A DNA stretch of 64,000 nt, from assembly GCF_900343155.1 (NCBI RefSeq), contig NZ_OUNG01000004.1, forward strand, positions 186,001 through 250,000. The letters run 5' to 3'. The stretch is from Lactimicrobium massiliense (lineage in GTDB: Bacteria; Bacillota_I; Bacilli_A; Erysipelotrichales; Erysipelotrichaceae). Below are positions 24,041 through 32,468 of this stretch, in pieces. Positions within the stretch are counted from its first letter, which is position 1. Every line of letters begins with the position of its first letter. Made by a program: the position numbers and the translations under genes. The notes beneath the pieces were generated by a model. That model was given only the letters and a program-made list of their open reading frames with translations, was not told where the DNA came from and made no database searches.

Positions 24041-24580
24041 TTGGTATTTCCTCCTTTCTCAGTATCTACCATCTTTTGATACATCTTCATCAACTCGGCA
24101 ACGCAGTCTGCTTCTGAGGTATCTTTAACAGAAAAGCCGTATGCATTCATAACTGCACGATCGTTATTTTGATGTGCCTTTACTAATTCAGGATACAAGT
24201 ACATCTGTTTTCCGTACATATCAGCCAGTGTTTTATCAGGATAAAGTTTTCTAGCATCAAGAATTCCCTTAGCTGTTTTTGAAATTAATTCAGTCATCTC
24301 TTGTGTTTGTGGTGGCATCGGAAAATTATAGTAAACAGATGGAGCATATCTATAATCAGCCTTCAATCTACCGCAAACAGTTCTCATCCATGCATTATGA
24401 ACATTTGATGATAAAATACCAAATTCATAAAGTGTTGCATGATCCACAAGAACAACCGCATCACTTGAAATAATATTTGGAGACATAAACCCCATTGGGA
24501 TATATCTTCTTTCACCAGAAGAATGCCTTGGAATCAAAATATAGTCTGTTGTTGGATGCCGATTTTGCGTAAAAAGCCAA
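24037..24580 (-). pseudogene. C-terminal part of the interrupted MmeI-like R-M enzyme
   Basis: The last ~180 codons of the restriction-modification gene whose 5' part lies at 32494-34802. It reads TPWLFTQNRHPTTDYILIPR, then SSERRYIPMGF-like SGERRYIPMGFMSPN and YNFPMPPQTQEMTEL, the end of the target-recognition domain and the C-terminal domain of MmeI-type enzymes. It lacks a start of its own. Joining it to the 5' part across one copy of the 10-bp duplication keeps the frame and gives about 950 residues, the usual size. Confidence 0.88.
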
Positions 24581-24590
24581 GGTGTATCAG
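24581..24590. repeat. Target-site duplication of the IS4-type element, left copy
   Basis: GGTGTATCAG, repeated directly at 32494-32503 outside the other end of the insertion. The next base (C) also matches, so the duplication is 10 or 11 bases depending on where the element tip is set. Confidence 0.9.
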
Positions 24591-24621
24591 CAATGTCATT
24601 AAGTTAGGGCTTGATGATTGA

Positions 24622-24660
24622 AACGCTTTGTATTTTGTAAGAATACAAGGCGTTTTTTTT
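24622..24660 (+). terminator. Terminator inside the IS4 left end
   Basis: A stem of about 13 bp (AACGCTTTGTATT / AATACAAGGCGTT) is followed by eight T. Located before the transposase gene, it blocks rightward read-through from flanking DNA, a common self-silencing feature of insertion sequences. Confidence 0.75.
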
Positions 24661-24772
24661 GATGGCCAAAAGGGGCCGTATTTTTTTGGATGATTTTCTA
24701 AAAAACACTTGACAGCCAAAAATCAGCCTTTTTTACACAATCCGAAGGAAATTGTAGGAGGAAAAATTCACT

Positions 24773-26077
24773 ATGATTTCCATTGATTCTGTTAAGTGCG
24801 TAGATGACATTTTAGCCAAGGCCATTGATATGGTCGAGCAAAATATAAGCTGCTATTGTACGCAGCCAGGTGTTGACTTCACTCGGATACGTGCACTGCC
24901 CGCTGGTATTCTGATTCGCTTCCTTATCCAGAAACAGGCCAAGGCATTAAACCAGGAACTCTCTGATTTCTTTGTTTCCAAAGTCCCGCCGTCTGCTTCA
25001 GCTTTCTGCCAGCAGCGTTCAAAGCTCGATCCCGAAGCTCTTGAAAGAGTAATGCACTTAATGACTGAAAACATTCCTGGAACCAGATTCTTCAAAGGCT
25101 ATCGTGTATTCGCTTGTGATGGATCAGATGTACGTATCCCTTATAACCCTGATGATCCAGAGACATTTCTGAAGAATGATGAGAACAGCCAGGGCTATAA
25201 TCAGCTTCATCTCAATGCTCTGTATGACGTTCTGAATCGCGTATATACAGACGCTATGATAGATACGAAACAGAAGTCTCATGAGAAAGGCGCTCTGCTT
25301 GATATGCTTAAAGCCCATGATCTGCCAGCCAAAACGATTATTACTGCTGACCGCGGCTACGAAAGCTATGAGCTGCTTGCCTATATGCTTGAAAACAGCA
25401 TTCACTTCGCCATTCGTATAAAGGATATATTCAGCAGCGGGATCTTATCTGCCATTGATCTGCCAGATGAAGAATTCGATCGAGATATCACTCGTATATT
25501 GACAAGAAGCCAGACGAAAGAGATCAAGCAAAACAAGCAGAAATACGTATTCCTGCCATCAAACGTAAATTTCAGTTATCTGGATTTTGATCATCCGTTC
25601 TACAATATGACTTTCCGTGTCATCCGTTTCAAAATCACGGATGGTACTTATGAGTGCCTGGTTACGAATCTGCCCAAAGATGAATTTTCCATCACTGAGC
25701 TTAAGGAACTTTACCATATGCGCTGGGAGATTGAAGGTGCATTCCGCCACTTGAAATACGATACAAACATGGTTTACTTCAATTCAGTCAAGCAGAAAAA
25801 CGCAAGACAGGAAATCTATGCCGCTCTCATCATGTACAACTACACCCAGCTTCTGATCAATGCTGTGCCGGTAGAAAAGGATGGCAGAAAATGGACGTAT
25901 CAGATTGCTTTTAAACCTGCCGTTACGAATGCGCGATTATTCCTGAAGAAGCTTATTACGACAAAAGCATTCATAGACAGAATAAAAAACTTCCTGAGTC
26001 CCGTACGACCAGGAAGAAAGTTCAAGCGCAATATAAAGTCACAACCAGCAAGACTGTCACTCTATAGAGCTGCCTAA
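24773..26077 (+). CDS. IS4-family DDE transposase
   Basis: A 434-residue transposase, apparently complete. The catalytic residues are D in FACDGSDVRIP near 118, D in IITADRGYESYE near 192, and E in the IS4 signature YHMRWEIEGAFRHLK near 318, which matches Y-(2)-R-(3)-E-(6)-K exactly. GTAGGAGG precedes the ATG. The hairpin downstream (about 26196-26252, AAGAAGCTG...CAGCTTCTT) probably ends the transcript. Confidence 0.93.
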   Translation: MISIDSVKCVDDILAKAIDMVEQNISCYCTQPGVDFTRIRALPAGILIRFLIQKQAKALNQELSDFFVSKVPPSASAFCQQRSKLDPEALERVMHLMTENIPGTRFFKGYRVFACDGSDVRIPYNPDDPETFLKNDENSQGYNQLHLNALYDVLNRVYTDAMIDTKQKSHEKGALLDMLKAHDLPAKTIITADRGYESYELLAYMLENSIHFAIRIKDIFSSGILSAIDLPDEEFDRDITRILTRSQTKEIKQNKQKYVFLPSNVNFSYLDFDHPFYNMTFRVIRFKITDGTYECLVTNLPKDEFSITELKELYHMRWEIEGAFRHLKYDTNMVYFNSVKQKNARQEIYAALIMYNYTQLLINAVPVEKDGRKWTYQIAFKPAVTNARLFLKKLITTKAFIDRIKNFLSPVRPGRKFKRNIKSQPARLSLYRAA

Positions 26078-26259
26078 GCAACTTCATTATACGAGGTCAG
26101 CCTTTGGATTCAATGATAAAGTGACAGATTGCTCAAAAGATGTTTTCGTCATGCCTTCTTTTTGAGAACCTCTGGATTGTCCTCTAAGAGCTGATCAAAA
26201 AAGAAGCTGAGTCCTGAAGAATAACATTATTATTCTTCATCCAGCTTCTTAACTTAACG

Positions 26260-26266
26260 GGTCAAA
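26260..26266. repeat. Target-site duplication of the IS21-type element, left copy
   Basis: GGTCAAA, repeated directly at 32447-32453. It flanks tips that begin TGCA and end TGCA, fitting the TG...CA rule of IS21 elements. Confidence 0.75.
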
Positions 26267-26452
26267 TGCAAACGGCGGTACGTTGGACCCAGTGAACCGG
26301 AAATTTTGGACCCGGTCTTCCGGATCTATCGGTACCGCCTTTTTTTTGTGGCGAAGAAGCGTAAACTTCGAAGCGTCTCTTTTCTGACTAAGATGAAGCT
26401 GTACGGAAAGCAACGTGCAGCTTTTTCGTACGTCAAAGGAGGTGCTTTAAGC

Positions 26453-28039
26453 ATGGAAAAGTCAAAGTACATTGACATCGCACGGTATCTATCTTCGGGA
26501 TCATTCTCACAGCGGGATATTGCGGGAATGACCCACACATCAAAAAACAAGGTATCCATCATCAAGGAGGTGATGGAAAAGAACAAATGGATACCGGAAG
26601 ATCTTGATCAGTTTGATTCGAGTCAGCTTGATAAGATCTTCAGAAGAAGTGACATTCCTCAATCGGATGGACCAAAGCAGGTTCTCTATGTTGAGCCAGA
26701 CTATGACCAGCTTTGTAAGGAGCTTCTCAAGCCTGGTGTCACTAAGAAACTCTTGTTTGATGAATATGCAGAGTCATGTGAAAGAGCCAATCTGCCCCAT
26801 TTGCAGAAAACCCAGTTCCAGCTTCATCTTGAAGAACATTTGACCAAGAAATCTTATTCTGAGGTAATCAGGCATGAGCCTGGAAGAGAAATCGAAGTTG
26901 ACTGGACCGGAGATCCAGCATACTGGAAAGATCCGTACACGGGAGAAATTCAGAAAGCGTGGCTGTTCGCTGCAATTCTGCCATTCAGCGGCTATGCATA
27001 CGCTGAAGTCTTCCCGGATATGAAGCTGCCAAACTGGATTAAAGCAAATGTGCATATGCTGGAATACTTTCATGGCAGTCCGCATGTCATCATCTGTGAC
27101 AACCTCAAGACTGGTGTTATCAGGCATCCAAAGAACGGTGATGTTATCTATCAGGCTGATTATGAAGCGTTTGCCAACTATTACGGCATCATTCTTGAAG
27201 CTGCCAAGGTGCGGGCGCCACGATATAAAGCGCATGTAGAGAATGTCGTTGGCAAGTTTGAATCCGCCATCCTTGGTCGGCTGCGCAACATCCAGTGCTT
27301 CTCAATTGAGGAATACAACAAGTATGTTCGTAAGGAACTGGATGAATTCAATGCAAAGCCGTTTCAGAAGAAGGAAGGCAGCAGACTCAGCCTGTACACC
27401 GACTACGAAAAGGATCGGCTCTCTCCATTACCATCAATTCAATACGAATATTTCACCAGGAAAAAAGCAAAGATATATCCAAATATCTGTTTCCAATACA
27501 ACAAGAATTTTTACTCTGTTCCGTATCAGCACATTGGTGAAGAAGTTTGGCTCAGGATCTTCAGTGACCGTATTGAATGCTGGACTATGAAAGGTGATTT
27601 TATCTGCACGCACAAGATTAAGGCTGGTATTGGCAAGTATGACATCTGGGACGAACACCGCCCGCCAAACAGTGCAAGCTTCGGCAAGTGGAACAGTAAC
27701 AGATTCCTGAAATGGGCAAAGGAGATCGGTCCATACACTTATGAAGTCGTTGACCGCTTCTTCAGAAACGGCGGTGCAGAGCAGCGTTATTACAATACCG
27801 TACTTTCAATACTAAAACTGACAGACACATATCCTCGGCCAAGAGTAGAACATGCCTGTCAGATAGCACTGGACCATTACAAAAGACCAGTCTACAAGAA
27901 TATTAAAGCGATTCTTTATGCCGGACAAGATATGGCTGTAATACAGCCTGATACAGGTGAAGTTGAATCAGATGGCACCCAGGAAAAGTCATTTGTCAGA
28001 GGAGCAGAGTATTATGCCAAGAAGAACAAGAAGAAATGA
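26453..28039 (+). CDS. istA: IS21-family transposase IstA
   Basis: A protein of about 528 residues starting MEKSKYIDIARYLSSGSFSQ, with AAAGGAGGTG before the ATG. It has an N-terminal helix-turn-helix (FSQRDIAGMTHTSKNKVS). The DDE core is VDWTGDPA, ICDNLKTGV and HVENVVGKFESAIL, with D, D and E all present. It is full length. It overlaps istB by 26 bases, the usual arrangement for the two IS21 genes. Confidence 0.93.
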   Translation: MEKSKYIDIARYLSSGSFSQRDIAGMTHTSKNKVSIIKEVMEKNKWIPEDLDQFDSSQLDKIFRRSDIPQSDGPKQVLYVEPDYDQLCKELLKPGVTKKLLFDEYAESCERANLPHLQKTQFQLHLEEHLTKKSYSEVIRHEPGREIEVDWTGDPAYWKDPYTGEIQKAWLFAAILPFSGYAYAEVFPDMKLPNWIKANVHMLEYFHGSPHVIICDNLKTGVIRHPKNGDVIYQADYEAFANYYGIILEAAKVRAPRYKAHVENVVGKFESAILGRLRNIQCFSIEEYNKYVRKELDEFNAKPFQKKEGSRLSLYTDYEKDRLSPLPSIQYEYFTRKKAKIYPNICFQYNKNFYSVPYQHIGEEVWLRIFSDRIECWTMKGDFICTHKIKAGIGKYDIWDEHRPPNSASFGKWNSNRFLKWAKEIGPYTYEVVDRFFRNGGAEQRYYNTVLSILKLTDTYPRPRVEHACQIALDHYKRPVYKNIKAILYAGQDMAVIQPDTGEVESDGTQEKSFVRGAEYYAKKNKKK

Positions 28040-28403
28040 AATCACGCCGAAAACCGTCAGTAAAGAAATAAGGCAGCTTGGCATGAAAGAAATGGCTGAT
28101 CTCTTTGACGCAATGGCAGAAAGCGGTGAACTGGCTGATCAATCGGCACTGCAGGTAGTTGACCAGCTCATCAGTTGTCAGCTGATTGGGAACGGCAATC
28201 GCACAGCAGACCGTTATAAGAAAGCAGCTAAACTGTTTTTCCCATCTGCAGATTTTAACAACCTTCTCTATCTGCCTCAGAGACATTTGAATATTCCTCT
28301 GATCGATCAGCTGAAAACGTGTGAATTCATAGACAGTGAGCTGAACATCATGATTCAATCGGCAACAGGAGGCGGAAATTATGCAAAGCAATTGATAATG
28401 TAA
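28014..28403 (+). pseudogene. istB: istB, 5' fragment
   Basis: The N-terminal ~121 residues of the IS21 helper ATPase (MPRRTRRNEITPKTVSKEIR...LPQRHLNIPLIDQLK...). The genuine sequence ends at 28378, in the middle of the Walker A codons (SATGGG then K). The reading frame then runs 8 residues into the RIT terminal repeat before a stop. Without its ATPase core it should be inactive. Confidence 0.9.
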
Positions 28404-28464
28404 AGTAAATGCCGCAATCATCGGTGCTGATGCGGATAACTGCGGCAATTACTTTACATTATTT
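28374..28464 (+). repeat. RIT element, left terminal inverted repeat (91 bp)
   Basis: It is identical in inverted orientation to 31732-31822 over all 91 bases. An inner part is itself palindromic: ATGTAAAGTAA...TTACTTTACAT, with TGCCGCA/TGCGGCA inside. The first five bases, GGAAA, also belong to the istB target. Confidence 0.92.
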
Positions 28465-28527
28465 TCGTTTCCTTCTTTACCGGGCATACTTCTTCTATGG
28501 GAGTACCCATAGAAAGGAGTTCTCAAA

Positions 28528-29772
28528 ATGGAGAACAGATTGACAATTGAACAGTGCATATTTCAAATACTTGAGATCATGCGGCAGCGTAATTTCAGCA
28601 ACGGAACTATCAACATCTATACTCATCATTACAATCAATTTAAGAAGTATTGCAGCAAACATAACTTCATTTATTTCAGTGATCAGATCAGCTTGGAATT
28701 TTTAGCTGAGCACTATGGAATCTTTCTTCAATCGCTTGAAGTAAGTTCGTCCTATAACAGTTCAAAGCTTTGCCATCTGCGTGCGCAAAAAATGCTAAGT
28801 GTATACAGCTCCAGCCAGGTATTTGTTACGAGGTTTTCAAGATATCATTCCGAAATCACCGATGACTATTGGAAACCAATTTATCAAGGATTCCTACAGG
28901 AACAGATAGACCATGGCATTCGAAAATCTACCATAAGGCACCGGGAACTAACAATTCGACTCATTATTGAATACTTTTGCGCGCACAGCATTCATGACTG
29001 CAATTTAATCACTCAGGAAATTGTTGAGAAGATCCTTGCATTATTTATTGATGAAGCACCAAAGTCTGTGACAGCGCGTTGTGGAGAAATGAGTTTTTTC
29101 TTTCGTTACTGTTTCAGCAACGGATATTCATCTGAGGATAAAAGCAGGTTCGTAAGGAAAGTCGCCGCACCTCATAGAGCAAATCTGCCTATCAGCTGGA
29201 AGCTGGAAGATGTCAAAAAAATACTCGGCTCTGTTGACCGAGATAGTCCTGTTGGAAAAAGAGACTATGCAATTCTGATGCTTGCCTGCAAATACGGGCT
29301 GCGATCGGTAGATATCCGGAATCTGGAATTAGAGAATATCAATTGGGAAGCCAAAGAGATCATCATAAAACAACAAAAGACAAGCAATACCATTCATCTT
29401 CCGCTGTTGACTGACATTGGCTGGGCTCTTATTGATTATATTCGGCATAGCAGACCAGTCACAACAGATAATGCAGTTTTTATTACTGCCAACGCCCCGT
29501 ATAAGCGTTTGTCAGAATCCTCCGGGCTGAACACGATTTTCAGGAAATATCTGGCCCTATCTGGTGTTCCAATTCCGCGGGAAGGCTTCTGCGGAATGCA
29601 TACTTTGCGGCATACTCTTGGCAGAGTTCTGCTTGAAAAGCAGGTTCCGCTGCCGCAGATCAGTCAGATTCTCGGACATACGAGTGTGAAATCCACCAGC
29701 ATATACTTACAGATTGATATGAACGGTTTAAAAGCATGCATGATCAATCCGAACGAGGTGTCTGAATCATGA
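28528..29772 (+). CDS. RitA-type tyrosine recombinase
   Basis: A 414-residue member of the trio, the longest as is usual for the first gene. It has an N-terminal SAM-like core-binding region (about 20-210). The catalytic residues are R in KYGLRSVDIRNLE near 258, HxxR in MHTLRHTLG, H in LGHTSVKST, and the nucleophile Y393 in SIYLQ. AAAGGAG precedes the ATG. Its stop overlaps the next start (ATGA). Confidence 0.92.
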   Translation: MENRLTIEQCIFQILEIMRQRNFSNGTINIYTHHYNQFKKYCSKHNFIYFSDQISLEFLAEHYGIFLQSLEVSSSYNSSKLCHLRAQKMLSVYSSSQVFVTRFSRYHSEITDDYWKPIYQGFLQEQIDHGIRKSTIRHRELTIRLIIEYFCAHSIHDCNLITQEIVEKILALFIDEAPKSVTARCGEMSFFFRYCFSNGYSSEDKSRFVRKVAAPHRANLPISWKLEDVKKILGSVDRDSPVGKRDYAILMLACKYGLRSVDIRNLELENINWEAKEIIIKQQKTSNTIHLPLLTDIGWALIDYIRHSRPVTTDNAVFITANAPYKRLSESSGLNTIFRKYLALSGVPIPREGFCGMHTLRHTLGRVLLEKQVPLPQISQILGHTSVKSTSIYLQIDMNGLKACMINPNEVSES

Positions 29773-30722
29773 AGTTCGAATACAAAAGTGTCTTCGGCCC
29801 TTTCATGGAAGACTTGATTCAGGAAAAGCGAAAACTCGGCTACAAATACGAGACTGCAGAGCGCAGATATCATGAAATGGATGGATTCTTTTTCAGAGCT
29901 GGCATAAAGGATCCGGCTTTAACGAAAGAAGTTGTAAACCTTTATGTCACAAAAAGGCCAAATGAAACAAAGCAAACACGCAATAATCGGGTCGGTGCCA
30001 TTCGGGAATTAGCCAGTTATATGTCCAGAACAGGAAACGAAGCATATATTTGTCCGCCTCTGCCTGCAGGAAGCTACGCCAGAGAATATGTCCCGCACAT
30101 TTTTACTGACCAAGAGCTTGCGTCTATATTTCAAGCTGCGGATAAAGAAGGGATCGAAAATGAGTGCAATCAGCGGTATGCCGTTATTTTCCGAGTTCTC
30201 TACAGCACAGGTATGCGTGTAAACGAATTGATGCATTTAAAATTCAAAGACATTAATTTTGAAGACGGCACCTTCTTTATCAGGCAGGCCAAGAACAATA
30301 AAGATCGGATGATACCTGTTCACCGGGTAACTTTAGATTATCTGCAGAATTATCAGAGAAAATATCGTTCAGGCATTTCAGAGGAAGAATATATCTTCAC
30401 TAATAATAAAGGAAAAAGTCTTAGCGATGCGTCTGTATACCACCATTTCCGAAGATGCCTATGGAAAGCAGGAATACACCATGGCGGCAGAAGTAAAGGT
30501 CCAAGAATTCATGATTTTCGTCACACTTACTGTGTTCATTGTCTCCGCAACTGGGTCAAAGAAGGACAGGATATCAATGCGTTAATGCCATATCTTTGTG
30601 CTTACATGGGGCATTCAGATACACGGTGCACGGAATATTATCTGCGCCTGACAGCAGAACTGTATCCGGAGATAGTTGCAAAGTGTGAAAGATACTTTGA
30701 AGGCACCAAAAATGAAGAATAA
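29769..30722 (+). CDS. RitB-type tyrosine recombinase
   Basis: A 317-residue recombinase. R lies in YSTGMRVNELMHLK, HxxR in IHDFRHTYC, H in YMGHSDTRC, and the nucleophile Tyr is one of the pair in CTEYYLRL near 291. An insertion in LRNWVKEGQDINALMPYL distinguishes it from RitA and RitC. It is translationally coupled to RitA by a 4-base overlap. Confidence 0.92.
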   Translation: MKFEYKSVFGPFMEDLIQEKRKLGYKYETAERRYHEMDGFFFRAGIKDPALTKEVVNLYVTKRPNETKQTRNNRVGAIRELASYMSRTGNEAYICPPLPAGSYAREYVPHIFTDQELASIFQAADKEGIENECNQRYAVIFRVLYSTGMRVNELMHLKFKDINFEDGTFFIRQAKNNKDRMIPVHRVTLDYLQNYQRKYRSGISEEEYIFTNNKGKSLSDASVYHHFRRCLWKAGIHHGGRSKGPRIHDFRHTYCVHCLRNWVKEGQDINALMPYLCAYMGHSDTRCTEYYLRLTAELYPEIVAKCERYFEGTKNEE

Positions 30723-31737
30723 AGACTTTGATTACTACGTCACCAGTTTCTTTACAAAGTATCTGACGGGAGAAAGGAATCTAAGCACTAATACGATCAG
30801 TTCCTACAGGGATACCTTCAAGCTGCTGTTGATTTTCTTTCGAGATGAGATGAATCTTCCGCCAGAAAAAGTAACTCTGTCCGAACTGACAAGGAACAAT
30901 ATTCTGCATTTTCTTGACTGGCTGGAAGCAAGCAGAGGAATCAAGAAATCATCACGGAACATCAGATTATCAGCAATTCATTCCTTTATCAGATATGTGC
31001 AGGTAGAAGATATTGATCATTTTGAAGAATATCAGAAAATCCTTGCCATCAAGAATAAGAAGAGTACGTCAAGGGTTATCCCGTATCTAACAGTAGAAGA
31101 GGTAAAGGCAATTCTCGCTGCGCCTGATACAGAGACTGCAAGAGGTCGCAGAGATAAAGTTTTATTGACCGTAATGTATGACACTGGTGCAAGGGTTAGC
31201 GAGATCTGCAGTTTGAAAGTTGATGATATCCGCTTGAATAGTCCGGAAACTGTCAGAATAACAGGCAAAGGGAATAAGACTCGCTTTGTGCCTATCATGG
31301 GAAATACAGCCGGAATTCTCCGGAAGTATATCGAAGAAAACAATCTGAATACTCTGAAATATTCAACAAAGGAATACCTCTTCTCAAATAATCAGAGTCA
31401 TCAGCTTACTCGTGCAGGAGTAGCATATATTCTGAAAAAGTATGCAGCAATGGCAGAAGATAAATCCGGAGTTGCCTTCAGCATTCAGACACATCCTCAT
31501 ATTCTCCGGCATTCCAAGGCAGTTCACATGCTTGAAGCTGGTGTTCCATTGATATATATTCGTGATTTTCTTGGACACGCCAGTGTAACAACTACTGAGA
31601 TATATGCAAGAGTTTCCCAGCAAAGCAAAAGAAAAGCTCTAGAAAACGCATATGAGGAAATCACACCTGAAGACACAAATGATTGGAATGATGATGCCGA
31701 TTTAATGCGATGGCTTCAAAATCTCACAAAGAAATAA
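30712..31737 (+). CDS. RitC-type tyrosine recombinase
   Basis: A protein of about 341 residues if it starts at MKNKDFDYYVTSFF, overlapping the RitB end by 11 bases. An earlier in-frame ATG at 30676 would add 12 residues. It is XerC/D-like, with R in YDTGARVSEICSLK, HILRH, LGHASVTTTE, and nucleophile Y in EIYARVS. The stop codon lies inside the right 91-bp repeat. Confidence 0.92.
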   Translation: MKNKDFDYYVTSFFTKYLTGERNLSTNTISSYRDTFKLLLIFFRDEMNLPPEKVTLSELTRNNILHFLDWLEASRGIKKSSRNIRLSAIHSFIRYVQVEDIDHFEEYQKILAIKNKKSTSRVIPYLTVEEVKAILAAPDTETARGRRDKVLLTVMYDTGARVSEICSLKVDDIRLNSPETVRITGKGNKTRFVPIMGNTAGILRKYIEENNLNTLKYSTKEYLFSNNQSHQLTRAGVAYILKKYAAMAEDKSGVAFSIQTHPHILRHSKAVHMLEAGVPLIYIRDFLGHASVTTTEIYARVSQQSKRKALENAYEEITPEDTNDWNDDADLMRWLQNLTKK

Positions 31738-31822
31738 TGTAAAGTAATTGCCGCAGTTATCCGCATCAGCACCGATGATTGCGGCATTTACTTTACATTA
31801 TCAATTGCTTTGCATAATTTCC
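31732..31822 (-). repeat. RIT element, right terminal inverted repeat (91 bp)
   Basis: An exact reverse complement of 28374-28464. It is followed immediately by an extra palindrome (31818-31849) that is absent from the left end, making the two ends of the element structurally different. Confidence 0.92.
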
Positions 31823-31849
31823 ATAATGTAAAGCTTTACATTATGGAAA
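31818..31849. repeat. Perfect 32-bp palindrome at the RIT right junction
   Basis: A fully self-complementary stretch (TTTCCATAATGTAAAG and its complement) that joins the right terminal repeat to istB. It contains two inverted copies of ATAATGTAAAG, also present in the terminal repeats, and so looks like a pair of recombinase arms around a crossover. Confidence 0.85.
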
Positions 31850-32303
31850 GACGTTCCTTGCCTGTGCTTATGGCAACGAAGCATGTGAGCATGGGTATAC
31901 AGTCAGATACTTCATCATGCCTGACCTTATGAGCACCTACCACAATCAGGAAAGCAAAGGTAAAGGAGAGAAATTCCTCAGGAAGCTGGTTAATACGAAC
32001 CTGGTGATCATTGACGACTTTATGCTTACCAGGATAACCAGTGAAGATGCGGATTTCCTGTACCGACTGATCTCATCGAAACCCAGATCCAGTATTCATC
32101 GTTCTTTCCTGATCTGCTCACAGCTAATGCCTGAAGAAATGTATAACCGGCTTTCACAGGCAGGAGGCGCAATCGCAGATACGATCATGAACCGTCTGAC
32201 TGCCAAGGCATACACAATAACACTCGAAGGTGACAGCATGAGAAATATCGATATAGCTGCCGCCCTTGCACAGCAGCAAGCTTCACGAAGTAATACACAG
32301 TAA
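31845..32303 (+). pseudogene. istB: istB, 3' fragment
   Basis: The remaining ~150 codons of IstB: KTFLACAYGNEACEHG continues the Walker A motif, then LVNTNLVIIDDFMLT (Walker B), FLICSQLMPEEMYNRL and IADTIMNRLTAKAYTI. It has no start codon of its own at the break. It joins in frame to the 5' fragment if the RIT unit is removed between its GGAAA edges. Confidence 0.9.
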
Positions 32304-32446
32304 TCAAATGATCCCCTGTCCAATACCGACAAGGGATCACCCTTTTATGGCGGTACCATGACAACCGGTTCAGTGAGTCCATCAATTTCCGCACTGCCGG
32401 TACCATCTCATGCCGGATCTATGCGTCCAAAGTCCCGGCGTCTGCA

Positions 32447-32453
32447 GGTCAAA
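32447..32453. repeat. Target-site duplication of the IS21-type element, right copy
   Basis: GGTCAAA directly after the IS21 right tip, matching 26260-26266. Confidence 0.75.
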
Positions 32454-32468
32454 ATCTCAATATCACTT

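Larger units (their letters stand above)
28374..31849 (+). mobile_element. RIT (recombinase-in-trio) element
   Basis: A unit of about 3.5 kb made only of three overlapping tyrosine-recombinase genes between perfect 91-bp inverted repeats, the defining layout of RIT elements. GGAAA occurs at both edges (28374-28378 and 31845-31849). Exact excision between these restores an uninterrupted istB of about 272 residues. It appears recently inserted, because the repeats are identical and all three genes are open. Confidence 0.88.
26267..32446 (+). mobile_element. IS21-type insertion sequence with a RIT insertion in istB
   Basis: The tips are imperfect inverted repeats: TGCAAACGGCGGTACGTTGG at the left and the complement of TGCAGACGCCGGGACTTTGG at the right, both followed by further GGTACCG-type repeats, as IS21 elements have multiple terminal repeats. 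It encodes istA and istB. Without the RIT unit it would be about 2.7 kb. It inserted into the right end of the IS4-type element. Confidence 0.85.

Noticed and set aside
24591-26266. IS4 element ending at the hairpin near 26252 with a TTAA duplication
   Set aside because: The AAGAAGCTG/CAGCTTCTT sequence there is a terminator hairpin. The true right tip, matching the left over 13 bases and flanked by a 10-bp duplication, is at 32481-32493.
28528-31737. The three tyrosine recombinases as the prophage integrase
   Set aside because: They form a closed RIT unit inside an IS21 gene, with their own terminal repeats, and have no link to a phage attachment site.
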